NCBI GenBank assembly: GCA_030696545.1
Contig: JAUYSA010000320.1
Location: 1-5,869, forward strand
DNA: 5,869 nt
Direction: 5' to 3'
Origin: Hyphomonadaceae bacterium
Lineage (GTDB): Bacteria; Pseudomonadota; Alphaproteobacteria; Caulobacterales; Hyphomonadaceae
The notes beneath the pieces were generated by a model. That model was not told the origin of the DNA and searched no databases. It was given only the letters and a program-made list of their open reading frames with translations. Positions 1 to 5,519 of the stretch are shown here, in pieces (within the stretch, counting starts at the first letter, position 1; every line of letters starts with the position of its first letter). The position numbers were made by a program, and so were the translations under genes.

Positions 1-235
1 CGTGGGTATCCACGAACGCCACACGGAAAGTTGCGCCGCCGCACATCATGTTCATGGCTGCAGCACCCGATGGACTCACGGTTGGCAATGGCAAAGCAGT
101 CGGATCAGGCGTTCCCGGTGGTGGCGAAGACTCGGCCGACGCAATCGGCTCGACGGGAGCGGCAGGAACCGGCTCTCCTCCGCAAGCGGCCAGAAGAATG
201 GCGGCAGTTGCAGTCGCGGCAACAAGGCGGATCAT
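1..235 (-). CDS. Secreted lipoprotein, N-terminal part (gene runs off the left edge)
   Basis: The visible part is 78 codons, open to the window edge. The N-terminus is a type II signal peptide: Arg3, a hydrophobic stretch at about residues 4-17, then the lipobox L15-A16-A17-C18. Cys18 would be lipidated after cleavage. Gly at +2 rather than Asp fits outer-membrane sorting by the enterobacterial rule, which may not hold here. A proline-rich linker follows (12 Pro between residues 22 and 55), then a possible folded domain starting around Cys65 with C-G-G-A-T-F-R-V-A-F. That start loosely resembles the first strand of MliC-type lysozyme-inhibitor domains, but too little is present to name the family. 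The ATG is chosen because GGAGG lies 5 nt upstream, an ideal ribosome site. It is transcribed away from the 33-codon ORF at 414. Lipoprotein status is well supported; function is unknown. Confidence 0.75.
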   Translation of the reverse strand, partial: MIRLVAATATAAILLAACGGEPVPAAPVEPIASAESSPPPGTPDPTALPLPTVSPSGAAAMNMMCGGATFRVAFVDTH

Positions 236-247
236 CAAAGCCTCCGT

Positions 248-252
248 TAGCG
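248..252 (-). promoter_or_regulatory. Ribosome binding site region of the lipoprotein gene
   Basis: Reading the minus strand toward the start codon at 235, the sequence is AACGGAGGCTTTG then ATG. GGAGG lies about 5 nt before the ATG, within roughly positions 241-247 and next to this interval. It decides the start of the truncated lipoprotein. No convincing -35/-10 pair was identified upstream. Confidence 0.5.
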
Positions 253-256
253 ATGA

Positions 257-295
257 ACGCGGATATCGCGTCAGAACATGGAGCGCGGGCGCTCC
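257..295. repeat. Two short perfect inverted repeats upstream of the lipoprotein gene
   Basis: ACGCG-gatat-CGCGT lies at 257-271, and GGAGCG-cggg-CGCTCC at 280-295. Both sit in the leader or promoter region of the minus-strand lipoprotein gene (start at 235). They could fold in the mRNA leader or serve as protein-binding sites. Short GC-rich palindromes also arise by chance in DNA of this composition, so function is uncertain. The whole gap at 236-413 holds no gene I can support. Confidence 0.3.
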
Positions 296-372
296 CCGGC
301 AATCCATAGCTCGTTAACAATCCGGGCGCACCCTGTCTGCAGCGTAACAGAGTTCACGACCCTGCACTCATC

Positions 373-387
373 GGCGCATGATGCGCC
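373..387. repeat. Perfect palindrome before the 33-codon ORF, possible operator
   Basis: GGCGCA-tga-TGCGCC has 6-bp arms around a 3-nt centre. It lies 26 nt upstream of the ATG at 414, where a promoter or an operator for that small ORF would be expected. No T-rich tract follows, so it is not an obvious intrinsic terminator. The regulator, if any, is unknown. Confidence 0.3.
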
Positions 388-401
388 AGGATACCTGCTC
401 C

Positions 402-406
402 GGGAG
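402..406 (+). promoter_or_regulatory. Ribosome binding site of the 33-codon ORF
   Basis: GGGAG lies 7 nt before the ATG at 414, a good Shine-Dalgarno match at optimal spacing. It is one of the main reasons to take the tiny ORF seriously. Confidence 0.5.
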
Positions 407-413
407 TTGAGCC

Positions 414-515
414 ATGTATTTCACCCGCGCCTGCTTTTACGCGGCCGTATGCGCGTACCTGATGCCGGTTTCAGTTCTGGTCGCGGGCCTTAACTACGCC
501 AACGCGAAACGTTAG
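414..515 (+). CDS. Small membrane protein, 33 residues, unknown function
   Basis: This is the only plausible plus-strand gene. The peptide starts M-Y-F-T-R, has a hydrophobic segment at about residues 7-26 (Cys, Phe, Tyr, Ala, Val, Leu, Met), and ends N-A-K-R. That is long enough for one membrane span with basic residues at both ends; a poorly cleaved export signal is another reading. It has a good Shine-Dalgarno site, and about 70% of its codons end in G or C, similar to the neighbouring genes. It ends 5 nt before the stop of the convergent maiA, so there is almost no room for a terminator. I do not recognise the family. A chance ORF remains possible at this length. Confidence 0.45.
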   Translation: MYFTRACFYAAVCAYLMPVSVLVAGLNYANAKR

Positions 516-520
516 ACCGC

Positions 521-1171
521 TCAAGGCGCTTCCCTGGCTTCAGGCTGATTTTCCGGCGCAGCTTTCGCGAAGGCTTCGATCTGGCGCAGCGCTGCGTCGA
601 CGCGCAGAATGTTCGGAAACTGATTGAGATCGATCTTTGGATACCGGCGCGCGTTGGCGACCTGCGGGACCAGAACGATGTCGGCCAGCGTCACGGCATT
701 TCCGACGCAGAAATCACCAGCATTCGGCAGCATCTGTTCCAGAACCTTGAAACCGCGAACGATCCAGTAAGCGTACCACGCCGCGATCGCCGCATCGTCG
801 GCGCCAAACTGTGAGCGTAACCGCGCCAGGGTCGATGTGTTGTTGAGCGGGTGAAGGTCGGCTACGACCTGATCCTTCAGATCGCGAACGCGGGCGCGCA
901 GAAAGGCATCCCGCGGCAGCAACGGAGGCTCTGGGCGAGTCTCATCGAGATAGTCCACCATTGCCATGGACTGGCCGATGCGCTGGCCGTCTATCTCAAG
1001 GATCGGCACCCGGCCCGATGGATGCCGCGCAAGATGTGCTGGCTGCGATTGCTCATCCTTCAGCAGGTGAACGCCAACAGTCTCGTAAGCAACGCCCTTC
1101 AAATTAAGCGCAATACGCACGCGGTAAGTCGCCGACGAACGCCAGTAGCCGTAAAGGATCGTCTCGGTCAT
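521..1171 (-). CDS. maiA: Maleylacetoacetate isomerase (zeta-class glutathione S-transferase)
   Basis: It isomerises maleylacetoacetate to fumarylacetoacetate, using glutathione as cofactor, late in cytoplasmic tyrosine degradation. The 216 residues are the usual family length. The N-terminal thioredoxin-like domain (about 1-80) has the zeta signature S12-S13-A-T-Y-R-V-R-I-A-L, the cis-proline region R-V-P-I-L at 54-58, and the glutathione-contact Q-S at 67-68. The helical C-terminal domain has H-P-L-N-N (107-111), G-N-A-V-T-L-A-D and V-P-Q-V-A-N-A-R-R-Y. The zeta Ser-Ser-Cys is Ser-Ser-Ala here; from memory this is also seen in other bacterial members and need not abolish activity. Its ATG overlaps the stop of the upstream GFA gene (ATGA), which implies translational coupling and cotranscription with hppD. 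A general zeta GST acting on another substrate is the alternative, but the hppD context favours MaiA. Confidence 0.92.
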   Translation of the reverse strand: MTETILYGYWRSSATYRVRIALNLKGVAYETVGVHLLKDEQSQPAHLARHPSGRVPILEIDGQRIGQSMAMVDYLDETRPEPPLLPRDAFLRARVRDLKDQVVADLHPLNNTSTLARLRSQFGADDAAIAAWYAYWIVRGFKVLEQMLPNAGDFCVGNAVTLADIVLVPQVANARRYPKIDLNQFPNILRVDAALRQIEAFAKAAPENQPEAREAP

Positions 1172-1617
1172 GCGTTCACTCGCGCAGCATATTCGTGCAT
1201 CAAGGGGCCGTAATCGGCTTCCGCCGGATAGCGGTCATAGCTGTGAACCGCAGACGTTTTCGCCCAAGGCAGCTTTTCGCTCGCGCAGGTTTCCATGAAC
1301 GGCGTGGACCACGCCGGTACATCGAACATGGTTGGCCGCACATTCACGAACGGCATTCCGGCCGGACGCGTGATCATCCAGTTGAGACAATGCGGACAGT
1401 ATTCATACTTCGACTCGTTATGCAGCCCGCCAATCGCCGTCTCGCCAATCACCTCGACGCCCTCGGCAGGTATCATTGCAGTCAGAGAGAATGCGCTTGC
1501 GCTGAGTTTCTGACAGCCGCTGCAATGGCAGGCCGCCGTCATGATCGGCGGCAGCGTGACGCGCAGCTTCACCCGCCCGCACATGCAGCTTCCTTCGATG
1601 GGCAGATCCAAGCTCAA
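1168..1617 (-). CDS. GFA/CENP-V domain zinc protein (glutathione-dependent formaldehyde-activating enzyme family)
   Basis: About 149 residues, the normal size for this family. The seven zinc cysteines are all present (numbered from the TTG at 1617): C11-x-C13, C30-x-C32-x-x-C35 in A-C-H-C-S-G-C-Q-K, and C74-x-x-C77 in Y-C-P-H-C. The prototype binds glutathione and was reported to speed formation of S-hydroxymethylglutathione, but most members have no proven reaction. The interval given starts at the TTG at 1617, which overlaps the hppD stop (TTGA). A second in-frame TTG at 1611 is better placed relative to the ribosome site and would give 147 residues. No ATG is usable without losing the first cysteine pair. 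It sits between hppD and maiA with overlaps on both sides, so it is made with tyrosine-catabolic enzymes. Family assignment is firm; substrate is unknown. Confidence 0.85.
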   Translation of the reverse strand: MSLDLPIEGSCMCGRVKLRVTLPPIMTAACHCSGCQKLSASAFSLTAMIPAEGVEVIGETAIGGLHNESKYEYCPHCLNWMITRPAGMPFVNVRPTMFDVPAWSTPFMETCASEKLPWAKTSAVHSYDRYPAEADYGPLMHEYAARVNA

Positions 1618-2681
1618 GCCTCCGCTTTCAAAACGCCGCGTCGAACCTGATCCGCTTCGATGCTCTCGAACAGCGCCCGGAAATTGCCTTCGCCAAATCC
1701 TTCATTGCCCTTGCGCTGGATCAGCTCGAAGAAGATCGGACCGATCTGGTTGGCCGTGAAGATCTGAAGCAGCAGGCCTTGCCCCTGTGTCGGCGCGCCG
1801 TCGATCAGGATCTGGTTCTTCTGCAGCCGCGTCACGTCCTCGCCATGGGCGCCTATGCGCTGGCCGATGCCATCGAAATACGTGTCCGGCGCCGTCTGGA
1901 ACGGAATGCCGCGTTCGCGCAGCGCCTCGACGCTGGCGTAGATGTCGTCGGTGCCGAGCGCGATATGCTGGATGCCCTCGCCATTATAGTCGCGCAGGAA
2001 TTCCTCGATCTGGCTTTTGTCGTCGCGGCTTTCATTGAGCGGGATGCGGATCTTGCCGCACGGCGACGTCATGGCCTTGGAGAGAAGCCCGGTCTGTTTG
2101 CCTTCGATGTCGAAGTAGCGGATCTCGCGGAAATTGAAGATACGCTCGTAATAGTCGGCCCACTTCGCCATGTTGCCCCGATGCAGGTTGTGCGTGAGGT
2201 GGTCGAGATAGGTGAGGCCGACCGAATTCTTCTTCTCGTCCGCGCCCGGGATAGGCAGGAAATCGATGTCGTAGATGCCGTGCGCGCCGTAGCGATCGAC
2301 CAGATAGATGTAAGCGCCGCCGATGGCCTGGATCGCCGGGATATTGAGCTCCATAGGCCCGACATTTCCAAACGCAGGCTCGGCGCCGCGCTTGATCGCT
2401 TCGGCATAAGCTTTCGCCGCGTCCTTGACCCGAAACGCCATCGCGTTGGCGCCTGCGCCATGCTGCCCACGGAATGCAGCGGGCTGGCCCGAAGGCTCCA
2501 TGTTCAGGATGAAGTTGATGTCACCCTGCTTGTAGCGGACGACGTTCTTGGAACGATGCTTCGAAACGGCTGTGAAGCCAAAGGCCTCGAACAACTTTGC
2601 CAGTTCATGTGGATTTGGCGACGTGTATTCGACGAACTCGAAACCGTCCGTGCCAAGCGGGTTTTCAAAGATATCGGCCAT
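1614..2681 (-). CDS. hppD: 4-hydroxyphenylpyruvate dioxygenase
   Basis: This Fe(II) enzyme converts 4-hydroxyphenylpyruvate and O2 to homogentisate and CO2, the second step of tyrosine breakdown; homogentisate can also feed pyomelanin. The 355 residues match bacterial enzymes. It has two vicinal-oxygen-chelate domains, about 12-140 and 155-340. The iron triad is visible: His161 in L-D-H-L-T-H-N, His239 in G-I-Q-H-I-A-L, and Glu319 in F-F-E-L-I-Q-R. The C-terminal G-F-G-E-G-N-F-R-A-L-F-E-S-I-E is a strong family signature. The ATG is preceded by GGAGA with 5-nt spacing. It is the first gene of the unit hppD-GFA-maiA. The related 4-hydroxymandelate synthase is much less likely given the maiA partner. 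It appears intact. Confidence 0.97.
   Translation of the reverse strand: MADIFENPLGTDGFEFVEYTSPNPHELAKLFEAFGFTAVSKHRSKNVVRYKQGDINFILNMEPSGQPAAFRGQHGAGANAMAFRVKDAAKAYAEAIKRGAEPAFGNVGPMELNIPAIQAIGGAYIYLVDRYGAHGIYDIDFLPIPGADEKKNSVGLTYLDHLTHNLHRGNMAKWADYYERIFNFREIRYFDIEGKQTGLLSKAMTSPCGKIRIPLNESRDDKSQIEEFLRDYNGEGIQHIALGTDDIYASVEALRERGIPFQTAPDTYFDGIGQRIGAHGEDVTRLQKNQILIDGAPTQGQGLLLQIFTANQIGPIFFELIQRKGNEGFGEGNFRALFESIEADQVRRGVLKAEA
1619..1623 (-). promoter_or_regulatory. Ribosome binding site inside the end of hppD that favours the second TTG start of the GFA gene
   Basis: On the minus strand the junction reads GGAGGC TTGAGC TTG. GGAGG at 1623-1619 forms part of the last hppD codons. It is 1 nt from the TTG at 1617, too close for initiation, but 7 nt from the TTG at 1611, which is optimal. 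The likely start is therefore 1611. This is an inference from spacing alone. Confidence 0.55.
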
Positions 2682-2704
2682 GAGAGTCTCCGGCGTTTAC
2701 CGAA

Positions 2705-2733
2705 GATATAAACCGCTAGACGGGGGTAATGAA
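2705..2733 (-). promoter_or_regulatory. Possible promoter of the hppD operon
   Basis: On the minus strand TATATC (2710-2705) is a plausible -10, and TTCATT (2733-2728) a weak -35 at 17-nt spacing. This gives a leader of under 20 nt before the hppD ATG at 2681. The patch is AT-rich relative to its surroundings. Only half of the -35 matches consensus, so this is tentative. Confidence 0.3.
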
Positions 2734-2814
2734 GCGATACGGGGCGGAAGCAGGCATCAATCTTTGCAAGACTAGTGCGCGAGATCGGACATTTCGCAAG
2801 AATCCGTGCGGCGT

Positions 2815-3477
2815 TCAGGGTTCGCTGCGCGTGCGAATGGCGCGCAAACCACCTGCGATGAGATGCCAGCCCACATAGAGAAGCAGCCCGGCAGAAGCAG
2901 CAAACATCGCCTGCATGACGCTATGGCCCGATTCACCGATCGCATGTGCGACGATCCAACCGATCGGCGTCGTCACCGACGATGCCAGCACTGCAGCAGT
3001 AGCAGCTATGGGCGGGCGAAGGCCCGCCTGGAGCGCGAGCGCCATAGCAACCACACCTTCGGGGGCCTCATGCAGAATAAGACCCAGCGAGGCCAGCAGG
3101 CCCGAACCTTCGCCATGCCAGAACACGGCGGTGTAAACGGCGCCGTCCAGTGTGGAATGGATGCCGAGCAGAACAATGCCTACCCAAGCCCCGGTCCGCA
3201 CAGAGGACGGCGATGCCGTGGATCTGACCCGAAAGATCAACTCCAGCAGAACGCCGACAGCTGCGCCGCCGAACAGGAACATGCGCTCGGTGTCGCCCGC
3301 CTCGAGCGCTTCAGGCGCGAGATGCGTAACCGCCACCAGCAGAACCACCACGCCGCCCGCCAGACCGACAAAATCGGTCACGCGCCTGGCCATCGTCGCG
3401 GCCAGCAGCGCGAACGCCACGCCTGCGATCGACAACGCGCCGGCGCCTAGAACGATTGCTGCTTCAGAGCCAGACAT
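2815..3477 (-). CDS. ZIP-family divalent metal transporter (probable zinc importer)
   Basis: This 220-residue inner-membrane protein has about eight hydrophobic segments. The ZIP metal-site helices are recognisable: TM4 with H107-S-T-L-D111-G and TM5 with H136-E-A-P-E140-G. TM2 carries T-H-L-A-P-E-A. Compared with the common TM4 form H-N-x-x-E-G, Asn is Ser and Glu is Asp, so one of the two metal sites of the binuclear centre may be altered. The TM3-TM4 loop (about 84-98) has no histidines, unlike many eukaryotic members. It is somewhat shorter than ZupT-type proteins. The ATG at 3477 has a modest GGA 7-8 nt upstream. A Zur-like palindrome just upstream argues for zinc import. The family is clear; the metal and direction are inferred. 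It appears monocistronic, with 132-nt and 98-nt gaps on its two sides. Confidence 0.85.
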   Translation of the reverse strand: MSGSEAAIVLGAGALSIAGVAFALLAATMARRVTDFVGLAGGVVVLLVAVTHLAPEALEAGDTERMFLFGGAAVGVLLELIFRVRSTASPSSVRTGAWVGIVLLGIHSTLDGAVYTAVFWHGEGSGLLASLGLILHEAPEGVVAMALALQAGLRPPIAATAAVLASSVTTPIGWIVAHAIGESGHSVMQAMFAASAGLLLYVGWHLIAGGLRAIRTRSEP

Positions 3478-3514
3478 CAGGATTCCGTGCGGGCCAGCCT
3501 GCCCGCCGCGTCTC

Positions 3515-3529
3515 TGTTACATAGTAACA
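3515..3529. promoter_or_regulatory. Candidate Zur (zinc uptake regulator) operator of the ZIP gene
   Basis: TGTTAC-ata-GTAACA is a perfect 6-bp inverted repeat with a 3-nt centre. It is the only AT-rich block in the 98-nt gap and lies 37 nt upstream of the ZIP start. Zur boxes of proteobacteria have the form TGTTA-N5-TAACA, which this matches exactly. A possible -10 (TACTAT on the minus strand) lies inside it, so a bound repressor would block transcription. Position, symmetry and the downstream product agree, but another palindrome-binding repressor cannot be excluded. Confidence 0.6.
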
Positions 3530-3575
3530 CTTCTGGCGCAAGCGCGATCTCTCCGCGCCCGCCGGTCTGTCCGGA

Positions 3576-5519
3576 TCAGATACTGAAGTCGAGCGACTGA
3601 TCGACAGACGCGCCAACAATCCCGTTCGCGTACAGGTAAGCCACCACCTGATCCGCCAACTCGTCCGCTTTCGCGCCGGACGTATCCAGTCGCAGTTCGG
3701 GCGAGACAGGTGGCTCGTATGGGCTGTCGATGCCGGTGAAGTTCCGGATCTGGCCAGCGCGGGCTTTCTTGTACAGGCCTTTGGGGTCGCGGCTCTCGGC
3801 CACTTCCAGCGGAGCATCGACGAATATCTCGATGAACTCGCCCCGCTCGACCAAGCCACGCACCATGTCGCGTTCAGCCCGGAACGGCGAGATGAAACTC
3901 GCGGTCACGATCAGACCGCCATCCACGAACAGCTTCGCGACTTCGCCGATGCGGCGGATGTTCTCGATACGCTCGTCGTCGGTGAAGCCGAGATCCTTGT
4001 TCAGCCCCTGCCGGATATTGTCGCCATCAAGCGCATAGGTATGCGCGCCTGTAGCCGCCAGCTTGCGCTCGACCAGGTTTGCAATGGTCGATTTGCCCGC
4101 TCCCGACAACCCCGTGAACCACAGGACGGCCGGCTTGTGACCCTTCAGCAGTGAACGCGACGCCTTCGTCACGTCCATCGCCTGACGATGCACGTTGGTC
4201 GAACGGCTGAGCGTGAACTCGATCATGCCAGCGCCAACCGTCTGGTTGGTGAAGCGATCGATCAGGATGAAAGCGCCGCCTTCGCGGATGGTATGATAGG
4301 GATCAAACGCGATCGGCTGACCCGTCGAGATGTTGCAGAACCCGATCTCGTTGAGACCCAGCGCGTGCCCCTGCATCTTGTCGAGCGTGTTGATGTCGAT
4401 CTTGTGCCGGATCGACGTCACGGTGGCCTGAACAGTCTGAGCGCCAATCTTCAGTAGATAAGCGTGCCCCGTCGTGAGCTCTTCTTCCGTCATCCAGAGA
4501 ATATTGGCGGTGAACTGGTTCGAAACTTCCGGCCGCGCATCGGGCGACCCAAATACGTCGCCGCGCGAAGCGTCGATCTCGTCTGCGATGACGAGCGTGA
4601 TGGCGTCGCCTGCGGTGGCTTGCGGCATGTCGCCGTCAGCAGTCACGATGGCCTTCACCTTTGAGACCTTGCCCGATTTGGTGACGACCACTTCATCGCC
4701 AGGCTTGACCGAGCCGGACGTTACCGTTCCCGAAAATCCGCGGAAATCCAGGTTCGGACGGTTCACCCACTGCACCGGCAAGCGGAATGGCGCACTGGCG
4801 CGATCGTCAGCGATCTGCACGGTTTCCAGATGCTCAAGCAGGGTCGGACCGTCATGCCACGACATGATCTCGGACTTCTTCGTGACGTTCTCGCCCTTGA
4901 GCGCCGCCATGGGGATCGGCGTGATCGACTCGAACCCCAGATTTTCGGCGATCTGCAAATAGCTAGCCACGATCTCGTGGAAACGCGAGCGGCTGTACTC
5001 AACCAGATCCATCTTGTTGACCGCCACCACGATGTGGCGAACGCCCAGCATGTTGGCGATATATGTATGCCGCTTCGTCTGCGGCAGCACGCCCTTGCGG
5101 GCATCGATCAGGATCACAGCGAGATCAGCGGTCGAAGCGCCAGTAGCCATGTTGCGGGTATATTGCTCGTGGCCGGGCGTATCGGCCACAATGAACTTGC
5201 GCTTGTCGGTCGAGAAATAGCGATACGCGACATCGATCGTGATGCCTTGCTCGCGCTCGGCCTCAAGACCATCGAGCAGTAGTGCGAAGTCGATATTCTC
5301 GCCCTGCGTCCCGTGTTTGACGCTGTCGCGTTTCAGCGCAGCGAGTTGGTCCTCGAAGATAAGCTTGGTGTCGTAGAGCAGCCGGCCGATCAGCGTGGAT
5401 TTGCCATCGTCAACCGAACCGCAGGTGATGAAACGCAGGACCCCCATCTCGGCGGCCGCGAGATCGCGCACCGATTGGCGCTCAGTGGGCTTGCGCAGCG
5501 GAGTCACTTTCGTGGCCAT
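3576..5519 (-). CDS. cysNC: Bifunctional sulfate adenylyltransferase subunit 1 / adenylylsulfate kinase (CysN-CysC fusion)
   Basis: It catalyses both steps of sulfate activation in the cytoplasm. The GTPase half supports CysD in making APS from sulfate and ATP, and the kinase half makes PAPS. The 647 residues match CysN-CysC/NodQ fusions. The CysN part (about 25-445) has the P-loop G-S-V-D-D-G-K-S (34-41), D-T-P-G-H (113-117) and N-K-M-D (168-171), then elongation-factor-like barrels. The CysC part (about 460-635) has a second P-loop G-L-S-G-A-G-K-S (470-477), L-D-G-D-N-I-R (497-503), S-F-I-S-P-F-R (541-547), K-G-L-Y-K-K-A-R and F-T-G-I-D-S-P-Y-E-P-P. Both halves look active. The ATG overlaps the cysD stop by 1 nt (TGATG), so the two are translationally coupled. 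NodQ of rhizobia is a close relative, but no nod genes are nearby, so cysteine biosynthesis is the expected role. Confidence 0.96.
   Translation of the reverse strand: MATKVTPLRKPTERQSVRDLAAAEMGVLRFITCGSVDDGKSTLIGRLLYDTKLIFEDQLAALKRDSVKHGTQGENIDFALLLDGLEAEREQGITIDVAYRYFSTDKRKFIVADTPGHEQYTRNMATGASTADLAVILIDARKGVLPQTKRHTYIANMLGVRHIVVAVNKMDLVEYSRSRFHEIVASYLQIAENLGFESITPIPMAALKGENVTKKSEIMSWHDGPTLLEHLETVQIADDRASAPFRLPVQWVNRPNLDFRGFSGTVTSGSVKPGDEVVVTKSGKVSKVKAIVTADGDMPQATAGDAITLVIADEIDASRGDVFGSPDARPEVSNQFTANILWMTEEELTTGHAYLLKIGAQTVQATVTSIRHKIDINTLDKMQGHALGLNEIGFCNISTGQPIAFDPYHTIREGGAFILIDRFTNQTVGAGMIEFTLSRSTNVHRQAMDVTKASRSLLKGHKPAVLWFTGLSGAGKSTIANLVERKLAATGAHTYALDGDNIRQGLNKDLGFTDDERIENIRRIGEVAKLFVDGGLIVTASFISPFRAERDMVRGLVERGEFIEIFVDAPLEVAESRDPKGLYKKARAGQIRNFTGIDSPYEPPVSPELRLDTSGAKADELADQVVAYLYANGIVGASVDQSLDFSI

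Noticed and set aside
105..320. Minus-strand 71-codon ORF at the left end
   Set aside because: It is out of frame with the lipoprotein gene, which has a strong ribosome site, a signal peptide and a lipobox. This ORF is Arg/Cys-rich without features.
278..493. Plus-strand 71-codon ORF overlapping the 33-codon ORF in another frame
   Set aside because: It has no convincing ribosome site and a mixed composition with no domain; the 33-codon frame has better start signals.
1779..2711. Long plus-strand ORF (310 codons) opposite hppD
   Set aside because: It is a shadow of hppD, whose minus-strand protein has complete family motifs. The plus-strand translation is rich in Arg, Asp and Val with no recognisable domain.
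2682..2814. Terminator or small gene between the ZIP gene and hppD
   Set aside because: Only weak 4-bp stems downstream of the ZIP stop and no ORF with a good ribosome site. Apart from the possible hppD promoter, I see nothing in this stretch.
2806..3450. Plus-strand ORF (214 codons) opposite the ZIP gene
   Set aside because: Its translation is a low-complexity mix of Arg, His and Gln, typical of antisense to a GC-rich membrane-protein gene. The minus strand has ZIP motifs.
3536..3575. Possible terminator after cysNC
   Set aside because: Only 4-bp arms (such as GCGC-aa-GCGC and CCGG pairs) and no T-tract, so it does not meet the standard for an intrinsic terminator.
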